From contig CAZJHD010000005.1 in the NCBI GenBank assembly GCA_964545855.1, forward strand, positions 1 to 64,000: a stretch of 64,000 nucleotides of DNA. The letters run 5' to 3'. Below are positions 8,398 to 16,774 of this stretch, one piece after another. Every line of letters starts with the position of its first letter. Within the stretch, counting starts at the first letter, position 1. The notes below the pieces were generated by a model that was not told the DNA's origin, made no database searches, and saw nothing but the letters and a program-made list of their open reading frames with translations. The position numbers were made by a program, and so were the translations under genes. Origin of the DNA: CAZJHD01 sp964545855. Lineage in GTDB: Bacteria > Planctomycetota > UBA1135 > JACQFD01.

Positions 8398-9645
8398 TCA
8401 CGGGCCGAGCGCGTACGCGCGCACGGCGCCCGCATTGGCGAGGCCGAACATCTGGGACTGCGGAGACCCCACGAGCAGGTCGGGCCAGCCGTCCTGCCCC
8501 ACGTCGACGCCGCCCTCCAGCGCGAATCCGAAGTTCCCGTTCGGCTCGATGCCGGTGAGCGTCCTGAGGAGCGAGCCATCGAGACCCGACCGCACCTCGA
8601 CGAACCCGACCGACGCGGACGCTCCGATGGCGAAGTCCGGCACGCCGTCGAGATCGAGGTCTCCGGCGCCGGCGACGGCCCGCCCGTAGTGCGAGCCACC
8701 GACGGGGTCGGCGAAGTGATGCAGGAGCCCGCCGGTCGCGCCCGAGTAGACGCGGGCGATCCCCGGGTTCGCGAATCCGACGGCGGAGCCCGTCAGGAAG
8801 TCGGACGTGCCGTCCCCATCGATGTCGCCGATCCAGTCGACGGCGGTGCCGATCCTCGAGGACGACGACACGCCGGTGGCCGTGACGAGGGCCTGGGAGT
8901 TCCAGAAGTTCAGGATGCGGACCTGGCCTCCGACGCCGGCGCCCGGAGCGCCGACGAGAACCTCGGCGATGCCATCGAAGGTCAGGTCGGGGCCGACGCG
9001 CACGTCGGCTCCGAGCATCTCGCTCAGCCCGGTCCCCAGGTGGAACTTCAGCAGGCTCCCGGTCGCTCCCGAGTGGACGAAGAGCGCTCCCGCGTCGGTC
9101 TGCGGGAAGTCGTGGCTGGTCGCGCTCACGACGGGGTCGGGCACTCCGTCGTGGTCGTGATCGAGGGAGCCGCCCACGCTCCAGCCGAAGTAGTTGTCGG
9201 GGATGCTGCTCGAGAGCCTCCGCAGGACCGTGCCGTTCGCGCCGGAGATGACGAGCGCGATCATTCGCGACGCCTGCAGCGTGGGGCGCATCCCGATCAG
9301 CGCGTCGTCGTGTCCGTCTCCGTCGACGTCGCCCGCCGGCGCGACGCTCGCCGCGAAGAGCGGGCCGGGGACGGGCATGGTGATCCCCGCGAGGAAGGCG
9401 CCGTTCACGCCGGAGAAGATCCGCGCGCTCCCGGGAAGGAACGCGAAGAGGGAGATGCCCCCGGGAGCGCCGACGACGAAGTCGGTGCTCCCGTCCGCGT
9501 TCGCGTCGCCCGCGACGGAGATCGACGCTCCGAAGAACTCGTTCGCGGCCTGTCCGGCCACGGTGAGGAGGGGCGAGAGAGGCGCCTGCGCGAGCGCGGC
9601 GCCGGCGAGGAGGACGACGCCGAGGAGCACGCCGAATCGATGCAT
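8398..9645 (-). CDS. Secreted FG-GAP/VCBS seven-bladed propeller protein
   Basis: A 415-residue exported protein with a clear signal peptide (LLGVVLLAGAALAQA). It then carries seven FG-GAP-type calcium loops of the form GDxDxDGxxDFxxG (for example DANADGSTDF, DVDGDGHDDA, DIDGDGTSDF, DLDLDGVPDF, DVGQDGWPDL). Seven units fit a closed integrin-alpha-like beta-propeller with bound calcium. Each blade also contains a phrase like VYSGATGGLL. No catalytic residues, anchor or sorting tail are visible. It is a paralogue of the next gene upstream, 10 bp away, and the two likely form one transcript. The function is unknown; surface adhesion or protein binding is the usual guess for the fold. Confidence 0.88.
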   Translation of the reverse strand: MHRFGVLLGVVLLAGAALAQAPLSPLLTVAGQAANEFFGASISVAGDANADGSTDFVVGAPGGISLFAFLPGSARIFSGVNGAFLAGITMPVPGPLFAASVAPAGDVDGDGHDDALIGMRPTLQASRMIALVISGANGTVLRRLSSSIPDNYFGWSVGGSLDHDHDGVPDPVVSATSHDFPQTDAGALFVHSGATGSLLKFHLGTGLSEMLGADVRVGPDLTFDGIAEVLVGAPGAGVGGQVRILNFWNSQALVTATGVSSSSRIGTAVDWIGDIDGDGTSDFLTGSAVGFANPGIARVYSGATGGLLHHFADPVGGSHYGRAVAGAGDLDLDGVPDFAIGASASVGFVEVRSGLDGSLLRTLTGIEPNGNFGFALEGGVDVGQDGWPDLLVGSPQSQMFGLANAGAVRAYALGP

Positions 9646-9655
9646 GGGGGGACCT

Positions 9656-10912
9656 TCAGGGAATCACGGTGAACACGACGACCTTCCCCACGACGCTGCC
9701 GTGGACGCTCGCCGCGGGTGAGCCGAGGAGCGCGTCGAGGCGGCCATCCTGATTCACGTCGATCGGGCCGCCGACGGCGCCGCCGAGTTGCTGGTTCGGC
9801 TGTGTCCCCGTGAACGTCGCCAACACTCCGCCCGTCCGGCCCGAGCGCGCCTCGACGCGGCCGAGGCCCCCCAAGTCTCCGGCGGCGCCCACGAGCACGT
9901 CGCCGAACCCGTCGGCGTCGACGTCGCCGGCGTCCGACACGGCTCGACCGAAGCCCCCCAGGCCGCTCGCGCCGACCATGTGGTGGATCACGGCGCCGCT
10001 GCTCCCCGAGAGGACGCGCACGTAGCCGTCGGTGCCGAGGAACGGATCGGTTCCGGCGACGACGTCGTCGGCGCCATCGCCGTCCTGGTCGGTCGCGCGA
10101 TCGATCGAGAATCCGAAGGAGTGGTTCGGATCCGTCGCCGCGGAGACGAACCACGGAGCGCCCGTCGCCCCCGAGAAGGCGCGCACGGTGCCTGCCTGCG
10201 TGTGGCCGGGATCGTGCGGCGCGCCGACGGCGATCTCGGGGACTCCGTCCCCGTCCTGGTCCGAGAGTCCGGCGACGGCCGCGCCGAATCGCGTCCCCGT
10301 CGCGGGGCCGACGATCTTCATCAGGAGCGTGCCCGTCGCACCGGAGAAGAGGTGCACTGCGCCCACGTTGGACGACGGCTGGTCGGCCGTGGGCGATCCG
10401 ACGAGGAGGTCGGGGACACCGTCCAGATCCACGTCTCCGATCCCGCTCACGGCCCATCCGAACTCGTCGGCGCCGGCGCCGCTCGCGAGTCCGAAGATGC
10501 GGGTCCCGTCGGCGCCGGAGACAGCGACGGCGAATCCGCGGCCGACGACGAGCGAGGGTCGCATCGCCACCAGCAGGTCGGGATGTCCGTCGCCATCGAG
10601 GTCGCCGGGGCCCGCGATCGACGCGCCGAAGAGGTGCTTGTCGGTCGGCGAGGAGAGCTCGAAGTGCGTGCTCCCGGTCGCCCCCGAGACCACGCGCACG
10701 ATCGGGCGCTGCGCCGGAATGAGCACGCCGCCGGGCGCACCCACGGCGAAGTCGGGGAATCCGTCGAGGTCGGCGTCGCCGATGGGGCGAACGGCGCGGC
10801 CGAAGCCGCCGAGGTGAAGCTCCCCTTGGACCGAATAGATCGGCGATTGCGCCGCGGCCACGGGACCCAGCAGGCCGAGGACGACGAGCGCGAGACTCCG
10901 ATTGGAACCCAT
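9656..10912 (-). CDS. Secreted FG-GAP/VCBS seven-bladed propeller protein (paralogue)
   Basis: A 418-residue protein, paralogous to the downstream gene. The signal peptide (LALVVLGLLGPVAAAQS) is followed by seven calcium-loop repeats (DADLDGFPDF, DLDGDGHPDL, DVDLDGVPDL, DQDGDGVPEI, DQDGDGADDV, DVDADGFGDV, DVNQDGRLDA), a single complete propeller. The chosen start ATG 10912 places the hydrophobic core at residues 7-20 and has AGAGG about 7 bp upstream; longer upstream reading frames are not coding-like. The pair probably arose by tandem duplication. The role at the cell surface is unknown. Confidence 0.88.
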   Translation of the reverse strand: MGSNRSLALVVLGLLGPVAAAQSPIYSVQGELHLGGFGRAVRPIGDADLDGFPDFAVGAPGGVLIPAQRPIVRVVSGATGSTHFELSSPTDKHLFGASIAGPGDLDGDGHPDLLVAMRPSLVVGRGFAVAVSGADGTRIFGLASGAGADEFGWAVSGIGDVDLDGVPDLLVGSPTADQPSSNVGAVHLFSGATGTLLMKIVGPATGTRFGAAVAGLSDQDGDGVPEIAVGAPHDPGHTQAGTVRAFSGATGAPWFVSAATDPNHSFGFSIDRATDQDGDGADDVVAGTDPFLGTDGYVRVLSGSSGAVIHHMVGASGLGGFGRAVSDAGDVDADGFGDVLVGAAGDLGGLGRVEARSGRTGGVLATFTGTQPNQQLGGAVGGPIDVNQDGRLDALLGSPAASVHGSVVGKVVVFTVIP

Positions 10913-11092
10913 CGATGCACCTCTCGGCGCGACCGGTCTCGGAAGCGAGACGGCGCGCGTCCATCGTAGGCGCACCTCCGCGCGGAGGGGAAGTTGGAGG
11001 ACTCGGGTCCACTCCCACATCCAGCCCGGGGGAAGACAGCGGCGGAGGATCGCGCCATCCTGGGCGCCCTCCCCCCGAACACCCGGAGCACC

Positions 11093-12229
11093 ATGGAGAA
11101 AGTCCCGCAGCCCGTCACCCTCCTCATCGGCACCCGCAAGGGCGCGTTCGCGCTCCGCAGCGACGGAGCACGGAAGACCTGGACCCTGGGCGAGCCCTGG
11201 CAGTTCGGCTGCGTCGTGAATCACCTCGTCGCCGACCCGCGCAAGCCGGGGAGCCTCCTGATGGGCGTGCGCACGGGCCACCTCGGGCCGACGGTGATGC
11301 GCTCGACGGACGGCGGAGCGAGCTGGGTGGAGGCGACGAGCCCGCCGGCGTTCCCGAAGGCCCCCGTGGGGACGAAGGGGCGCGTCGTCGAGAACGTCTT
11401 CTGGCTCGCGCCGAGCGTCTACGAGGAGCCCGGCGTCTGGTGGGCGGGGACGAACCCGCACGGTCTCTTCCGCTCGACGGACGCGGGCGCCACCTGGAGC
11501 GAGGTGGAGACCTTCTCGCGCTACCTCGGAACGCTCGATCCGGAATCCCTGAGCGCCGTTCCCGGGGGCGCCTTCACGCACTCGATCCTCGTCGACCCGC
11601 GCGACCCGGCGCACCTCTACGTGTCGCTCTCCATCGGCGGCACCTTCGAGACGAAGGATCGCGGCGCCACCTGGGCGCCGCTGAACCTCGGCGTCGCGAT
11701 GGACTACGCGCCGCCCCGGGAGACGCCCTACGAGGTGGGCCACGACCCGCACTGCGTCGTGATGCACCCGGCGAAACCCGACCGGCTCTACCAGCAGAAC
11801 CACTGCGGCATCTACCGCATCGACCGGCCGAAGAAGCAGTGGGTCCGCATCGGCGAGACCATGCCGAAGGAGATCGGCGACATCGGCTTCCCCGTCGTCG
11901 TCCACCCGCGCAAGCCGAACGTCGCGTGGGTGATCCCCATGGACGGCACGGCCGTCTGGCCGCGCACGAGCGTCGGCGGCAAGCCCGCCGTCTACCGCAC
12001 GCGCAACGGCGGGAAGACCTGGGATCGCCAGGACAAGGGTCTGCCTCCCGAGAATGCCTGGCACACCGTGAAGCGGCAGTGCTTCGCGGCCGACGACTGC
12101 GACAAGGTGGGCCTCTACTTCGGCACCACGGGCGGCGAGGTCTGGGGGAGCGTGAACGAGGGCGGCCGCTGGAGGATGGTGGCCTCGCACCTCCCCGAGA
12201 TCCTCTCCGTCGAGGCGTTCCGGTCGTGA
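11093..12229 (+). CDS. BNR/Asp-box beta-propeller protein (sialidase-like fold)
   Basis: A 378-residue protein with repeated Asp-box motifs (STDGGASW, STDAGATW, TKDRGATW, TRNGGKTW), each closing one propeller blade. There is no signal peptide, so it should be cytoplasmic. It lacks the arginine triad I would expect in a true sialidase, so annotation as a glycosidase would be unsafe. It contains many histidines (GHDPHCVVMHP, QQNHCGIYR). The start ATG 11093 has GGAG about 7 bp upstream. Its stop overlaps the start of a MoaD-like gene by GTGA, so the two are translationally coupled, which suggests a shared function. Confidence 0.8.
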   Translation: MEKVPQPVTLLIGTRKGAFALRSDGARKTWTLGEPWQFGCVVNHLVADPRKPGSLLMGVRTGHLGPTVMRSTDGGASWVEATSPPAFPKAPVGTKGRVVENVFWLAPSVYEEPGVWWAGTNPHGLFRSTDAGATWSEVETFSRYLGTLDPESLSAVPGGAFTHSILVDPRDPAHLYVSLSIGGTFETKDRGATWAPLNLGVAMDYAPPRETPYEVGHDPHCVVMHPAKPDRLYQQNHCGIYRIDRPKKQWVRIGETMPKEIGDIGFPVVVHPRKPNVAWVIPMDGTAVWPRTSVGGKPAVYRTRNGGKTWDRQDKGLPPENAWHTVKRQCFAADDCDKVGLYFGTTGGEVWGSVNEGGRWRMVASHLPEILSVEAFRS

Positions 12230-12492
12230 GCGTGACGGTGCACGTCCCGACGCCGCTCCGCTCCTACACGGGCGGAGCGGCCGCCGTGGACGCGGGCGGC
12301 GCGACGCTCGCGGAGGTCCTCTCGGATCTCGACCGCCGCTTCCCGGGCATGCGCTTCCGGATGATCGACGAGCAGGACGGCATCCGCACGCACATCAAGC
12401 TCTTCGTGGGAGCGAAGCTCGAGCGGAGCCTCGGGCGCGCGCTTCGGGCCGGCGACGACGTGCACATCGTGTGCGCGCTGAGCGGCGGCTGA
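12226..12492 (+). CDS. MoaD/ThiS-like ubiquitin-fold sulfur carrier
   Basis: An 88-residue protein ending in a C-terminal GG (CALSGG), the hallmark of MoaD/ThiS carriers that are adenylated and thiocarboxylated at the last glycine. The pattern of LRSYTGG near the N-terminus, an LxxVLxxLDRRFPG helix and a final AGDDVHIVCALSGG strand fits MoaD closely. The GTG start at 12226 overlaps the TGA of the propeller gene. No moaE, thiF/moeB or thiG is nearby, so its E1 enzyme and sulfur acceptor are unknown. Coupling to a BNR propeller, rather than to cofactor synthesis genes, is the noteworthy context. Confidence 0.85.
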   Translation: MSVTVHVPTPLRSYTGGAAAVDAGGATLAEVLSDLDRRFPGMRFRMIDEQDGIRTHIKLFVGAKLERSLGRALRAGDDVHIVCALSGG

Positions 12493-12524
12493 ACGCGGGC
12501 CCTGTCGGGCGGCGCCGCAGGCTC

Positions 12525-13361
12525 CTACCGCGCGAAGTGCAGCTTGTTCCGGAGCCGGCCGTAGAAGCGGTCGGCGGGGCGGACCGCGAGGCGCACGGTC
12601 GAGCGCGAGCGGCGAATGCGGATCGTCTCCCCCTTCTCGACACCGCCGGGGCGGACGTCGAGGCCGTCGAGCGAGAGCCGCGCGGCGCCGTCGGAGTCGA
12701 GCACCTCGATCTCGATCGGCGTCGACATGGGCACGACGACGGGGCGGTTCGTGAGCGAGTGCGGACAGATCGGCGTGAGGAGGAGCACTCCGAGGCTCGG
12801 ATGGAGGATCGGGCCTCCCGCGGCGAGCGAGTAGGCCGTCGAGCCCGTCGGCGTCGACACCACGAGGCCGTCGCCGCGCGTCTCGAAGGCCATGCTCCCG
12901 TCCACGTGCACGCCGAGCGTGAGGAGGCGCACGCCGGAGCCTCGGTCGACGACGGCGTCGTTCAGCGCGTTGCCGACGCGCGCGACGCGCCCACGCTTGC
13001 CGACGACCTCGACGGCGATCTGGCAGCGCTCCTCGATCCGCAGCTCACCGGAGGCGTCCTCGGCGATCCGGGCCGGCGACTCCTTGGCCGAGACCGTGGC
13101 GAGGAATCCGAGGTTGCCGAGATTCACGCCCATGACGGGGATGCGGTTCCGGCCGAGACGGCGCGCCGCGTGGAGGATCGACCCGTCTCCGCCGAGCACG
13201 AGCACGAGGTCGGCCCGCACCCTCGAGAGGTCGATCGCGTGGTCGAGATCGACGTCGGACGTCGTGCCGAGCTGCGCGAGCGATTCCTGGAGCGTCTGCG
13301 CCAGCGCGGCGACGCGCGCCCTCCGGCGGTCCCCGACGATCAGGACCCGACGGCGACGCAC
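12525..13361 (-). CDS. nadK: NAD kinase
   Basis: Phosphorylates NAD to NADP. The 278-residue protein shows the family motifs in order: LVLGGDGSIL (ATP and catalytic aspartate), VNLGNLGFLA, then STPTGSTAYSLAAGGPI in the NAD-binding domain and a final beta-sandwich. The start is uncertain: GTG 13361 puts RRRRVLIVGD at the N-terminus, the normal beginning. A TTG at 13385 that overlaps the dxs stop as TTGA would add eight residues. Either way it follows dxs directly and is probably cotranscribed with it. Confidence 0.93.
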   Translation of the reverse strand: MRRRRVLIVGDRRRARVAALAQTLQESLAQLGTTSDVDLDHAIDLSRVRADLVLVLGGDGSILHAARRLGRNRIPVMGVNLGNLGFLATVSAKESPARIAEDASGELRIEERCQIAVEVVGKRGRVARVGNALNDAVVDRGSGVRLLTLGVHVDGSMAFETRGDGLVVSTPTGSTAYSLAAGGPILHPSLGVLLLTPICPHSLTNRPVVVPMSTPIEIEVLDSDGAARLSLDGLDVRPGGVEKGETIRIRRSRSTVRLAVRPADRFYGRLRNKLHFAR

Positions 13362-13381
13362 CGCAGGTCGGCGGGCCGGCG

Positions 13382-15400
13382 TCAACGCAGGGAGGCGTGC
13401 GCGCGCGAGCGATCGCGCAGCAGCGCGGAGACGGTGCGTGCGACCGACGCCGCGTCGAGTCCGCAGGAGCGGAGCTGCTCGTCGCGGGACGACGCATGCT
13501 CGATCCACCGATCGGGGACTCCGAAGACGATCACGCGGGCGCGCACGTCCTCGCCGGCAGCCGCCAGCTCCGAGGCCGTCTCGAGGACGGCGGAGCCGAA
13601 GCCGCCGAGGGCGGAGTGTTCCTCGAGCGTGAAGATCCAGTCGCGGCTCGCCAGCCGGTCGCGGAGGAGCGAGCGGTCGAGGGGCTTCGCGAAGCGCGCG
13701 TTCACGACTTCGACGTCGAAGCCGTCCGTCGCGAGAGCCTCCGCCGACTCCAGGGCCTGCTGCACGATCGCTCCGTAGGCGACGATCGTCGCCTCGCTGC
13801 CGGGACGCAGCACTTCCGCGCGTCCGAGCTCGATCGGCGTGCGCGACGAGGAGGCGTCCTCCGAGGAGCTGCCGCGCGGGTAGCGGATCGCCGAGGGCCC
13901 CGGGAGCGTGACCGCGAACTCCAGCATGCGCTGCAGCTCGGTCCCGTCGCGCGGCGACATGAGCACGACACCGGGCATCGTGCGCAGGTAGGCGAGGTCG
14001 AAGAGGCCGTTGTGGGTCGGGCCGTCCTGGCCCACGAGGCCGCCGCGGTCCATCGCGAAGACGACGGGATTCCCCTGGAGGAGCACCTCCTGGAACACCT
14101 GGTCGTAGCCGCGCTGGAGGAACGTCGAGTAGATCGCCGCCACCGGTCGGGCGCCGGCGCGCGCGAGGCCTCCGGCGAAGGCGACGGCGTGCTGCTCCGT
14201 GATCCCGGTGTCGAAGAAGCGGCCGGGATGGGCGGAGGCGAACGCCGAGAGGCCGGTGCCCTCCGGCATGGCCGCCGTGATCGCGACGACGCGCGGGTCC
14301 TTCTCGGCGAGCGCGAGCATCCCCTGGGAGAACGCCTCCGTGAAGGAGCGTGCCTTCTTGGGCGCCGCCTTCTCGGCGGCGCTCGGGATCGCGCAGCCCG
14401 GCGGCATCAGCGCCGGCGAGGATGCGGCCGAGATCGACCCGGAGCTCGACGAGCCGGCCGGCTCCACTTTCTTCGGCGCCGCCTTCGGCGAGACGCCGTG
14501 CGCGCGCTGCGGATCGTCCGACGCCGGCGCGTAGCCCTTGCCCTTCTGCGTGAGCAGGTGGAGGAGCGTCACGCCATCGAGCTTCTTCACGCGCTCGAGG
14601 GTCTCCGTGACGAGCGCCACGTCGTGGCCGTCGAGGGGCCCCACGTAGCGCACGCCGAGGTCCTCGAAGACGTGCCCGGGCACCGCCAGGTGGCGGAGGA
14701 TCTCGAGGGCCTGGTCGAGGCGATCGCCCACGAGCGGCAGGTGCGAGAGCATCTCGGCGATCCGGCGCTCCGCCTTCGCGACGAAGGGCGAGGTGCGGAT
14801 CGCCGTGAGGTACCGGGAGAGCGCGCCCACCGACTTCGAGATCGACCACTCGTTGTCGTTGAGGACGATGAGCATGCGGCGGCCCGAGGGCGCGGCGTTG
14901 TTCAGACCCTCGAAGGCGACGCCGCATCCGATGCCGGCGTCTCCGACGAGCGCCACCGTGTGTCGGTCGCGGAGGGAAGGGTCGGTCGCGTCGGCGCAGG
15001 CCATGCCCAGGGCGGAGGAGATGGCGGTGCCGGCGTGTCCCGCCGTGAAGAGGTCGTACTCGCTCTCCTCGCGGCAGCAGAAGCCCGTGAGGCCGTCGCT
15101 CTGCCGGATCGTGTGGAACCGTGCCCGCCGTCCCGTCAGCAGCTTGTGCGGGTAGACCTGATGGCTCACGTCGAAGACGAGCCGGTCTCGGCGGAAGTCG
15201 AACACCCGGTGCAGCGCGATCGTCAGCTCGACGACGCCGAGGTTGCTCCCGAGGTGGCCGCCGGTCTTGAACACGACCTCGATCAGCTCGTCGCGAATCT
15301 CCTGGGCGAGGGCCGGCAGGTCCGAAGCGTCCAGCAGACGCAGATCGTCGGGAGACTGGATGCGCGAGAGCAGGGGTCGAGAGAGCTGGACCTCGTTCAT
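13382..15400 (-). CDS. dxs: 1-deoxy-D-xylulose-5-phosphate synthase
   Basis: First enzyme of the MEP isoprenoid pathway: condenses pyruvate and glyceraldehyde-3-phosphate using thiamine diphosphate. The 672-residue protein shows TGGHLGSNLGVVELT near residue 50, the ThDP/Mg segment VALVGDAGIGCGVAFEGLNN with NDNEWSIS, and in the second half DRGGLVGQDGPTHNG and the transketolase C-terminal domain. It has an unusual Ala/Ser/Pro-rich linker (about residues 320-365) between the ThDP and pyrimidine domains. The ATG 15400 overlaps the stop of the prenyl synthase gene (ATGA), coupling two successive pathway steps. Confidence 0.96.
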   Translation of the reverse strand: MNEVQLSRPLLSRIQSPDDLRLLDASDLPALAQEIRDELIEVVFKTGGHLGSNLGVVELTIALHRVFDFRRDRLVFDVSHQVYPHKLLTGRRARFHTIRQSDGLTGFCCREESEYDLFTAGHAGTAISSALGMACADATDPSLRDRHTVALVGDAGIGCGVAFEGLNNAAPSGRRMLIVLNDNEWSISKSVGALSRYLTAIRTSPFVAKAERRIAEMLSHLPLVGDRLDQALEILRHLAVPGHVFEDLGVRYVGPLDGHDVALVTETLERVKKLDGVTLLHLLTQKGKGYAPASDDPQRAHGVSPKAAPKKVEPAGSSSSGSISAASSPALMPPGCAIPSAAEKAAPKKARSFTEAFSQGMLALAEKDPRVVAITAAMPEGTGLSAFASAHPGRFFDTGITEQHAVAFAGGLARAGARPVAAIYSTFLQRGYDQVFQEVLLQGNPVVFAMDRGGLVGQDGPTHNGLFDLAYLRTMPGVVLMSPRDGTELQRMLEFAVTLPGPSAIRYPRGSSSEDASSSRTPIELGRAEVLRPGSEATIVAYGAIVQQALESAEALATDGFDVEVVNARFAKPLDRSLLRDRLASRDWIFTLEEHSALGGFGSAVLETASELAAAGEDVRARVIVFGVPDRWIEHASSRDEQLRSCGLDAASVARTVSALLRDRSRAHASLR

Positions 15401-16311
15401 TTGGTTCGCTCGGTGACGAATCGGGGCAGGGCCCGAAGGAGGCCCTCCGCCGCCCCGCCGAGACGAGCTGCTCGGCGGCATGCACGGTCGGCCAGGCTTC
15501 GCGCGTGATCGCGTGCCCGGTCGAGGCCGACCGCCGCAGGGTATGTCATCTTCCCCGAAGCCGCGTCTTTGCCAGGGGTTTTTCCCAGCGTGGCGGCGTC
15601 GCCGACGACGTCGAGGACGTCGTCGGCCACCTGGAAGGCGAGCCCGACGATCTCCCCGTAGCCGCGGAGCGCCCGCCGCTGGGCGCGGGTGGCGCGCGCG
15701 CCGATCGCGCCCAGCTCCAGGGATGCGGCGATGAGGGCCGCCGTCTTGCCCCGGTGGATGCGCTCCACGGTCTCCGCGCGCGGGCGGCGCCCCTCGGACT
15801 CCAGGTCGAGCACCTGCCCCCCCACCATCCCTCCGAGACCCGCCGCCGCGGCGAGCGCCGCCGCCAGGTCGGGCACGAGCGCCGGAGGCGAGAGCGCCGC
15901 CAGCGTCGCGAAGGCCTCCGTGTGGAGACCGTCGCCGGCGAGCACCGCCAGGGCCTCGTCGAACTCCACGTGGAGCGTCGGCCGGCCGCGGCGCAGCTCG
16001 TCGTCGTCCATGCAGGGCAGGTCGTCGTGCACGAGCGAGTAGGTGTGGATCATCTCCACGGCCGCCGCGGCGCCGTCCACCGTGCGCTCGTCGCCGCCGA
16101 AGGCGCGGCAGCCGAGGTACACGAGCGCCGGCCGCAGCCGCTTTCCGCCGCCGAAGACGGCGTAGCGCATCGCCCGGACCAGGCGCCGCGGCTCGCGGTC
16201 GGCCGCGAGCCGGCGATCGAGGACGCGGTCGACGCGACGCGCCGCACGCTCCAGGAATCGGTCGAAGCTCGCTGCGTGCGGACGCGCGTGGCGCAGACTC
16301 CTAGCCTCCAT
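15397..16311 (-). CDS. ispA: Short-chain polyprenyl diphosphate synthase (FPP synthase type)
   Basis: Condenses isopentenyl and allylic diphosphates. The 304-residue trans-prenyltransferase carries GGGKRLRP for diphosphate binding, the first aspartate-rich motif DDLPCMDDDELRRG, the GGQ turn in GGMVGGQVLDLE and the second motif in QVADDVLD. FPP or GGPP chain length cannot be fixed from sequence alone; the spacing of the first motif (DDLPCMD) is the bacterial IspA form. It sits between xseB (11-bp overlap) and dxs (ATGA overlap), the common xseB-ispA-dxs order. A second paralogue lies at 36129. Confidence 0.93.
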   Translation of the reverse strand: MEARSLRHARPHAASFDRFLERAARRVDRVLDRRLAADREPRRLVRAMRYAVFGGGKRLRPALVYLGCRAFGGDERTVDGAAAAVEMIHTYSLVHDDLPCMDDDELRRGRPTLHVEFDEALAVLAGDGLHTEAFATLAALSPPALVPDLAAALAAAAGLGGMVGGQVLDLESEGRRPRAETVERIHRGKTAALIAASLELGAIGARATRAQRRALRGYGEIVGLAFQVADDVLDVVGDAATLGKTPGKDAASGKMTYPAAVGLDRARDHARSLADRACRRAARLGGAAEGLLRALPRFVTERTK

Positions 16312-16645
16312 CCTCGCTCTCGTCGTCGTCGTCGTCCGCGCGTCCCGCCGCCTCGCGCTCCAGGTCGCGGAGCGGCTCGATCTCCAGCGCCCCTTCCGCG
16401 TCGCGCGAGAGCTGCTCCACCTTCACGCGGGCGCGCGCCAGCGTCTCGGAGCAGCTTCGCAGGACGGCCACGCCTTCCTCGTAGCGCTCGATGGCGGTCT
16501 CGAGCGCGAGGGACCCGCCCTCGAGCTCCTCGACGATCGACCGGAGGCGCTCGAGGCGGTCCTCGAATCCAGCCTCCGCATCGGGCGGTGCCTTCTTCGA
16601 GCCGCTCGTGGAACGGGAAGGTCGGGGTGCGCGGGGCTCGCTCAC
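16301..16645 (-). CDS. xseB: Exonuclease VII small subunit
   Basis: A 114-residue protein with the compact coiled-coil XseB core at about residues 27-80: FEDRLERLRSIVEELEGGSL followed by a YEEGVAVLRSC helix. Several small subunits wrap the XseA helices to form the nuclease that degrades single-stranded DNA. The N-terminal 25 residues are basic and disordered and the C-terminal tail is strongly acidic (DDDDDESED), giving an unusually charged protein. The 3' end overlaps ispA by 11 bp. Its partner xseA lies about 1.7 kb upstream, separated by a membrane protein gene. Confidence 0.9.
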   Translation of the reverse strand: MSEPRAPRPSRSTSGSKKAPPDAEAGFEDRLERLRSIVEELEGGSLALETAIERYEEGVAVLRSCSETLARARVKVEQLSRDAEGALEIEPLRDLEREAAGRADDDDDESEDGG

Positions 16646-16774
16646 GGGACGCCACGGATGCTAGTGTCCAGTTCTCGAAAACCGCCTCACAACTCGGCGC
16701 CCTCGCCGCCGACTCGTGGCGCGAACGTCGAGAACGGAACACCTGCAACCCGAGACCGAGACCCTCCGCGAGGG

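Noticed and set aside
12525..15485. Fusion of Dxs with NAD kinase in one long frame
   Set aside because: The upstream part is out-of-frame shadow of dxs; the real genes lie in different frames with a near-overlap at 13361-13385.
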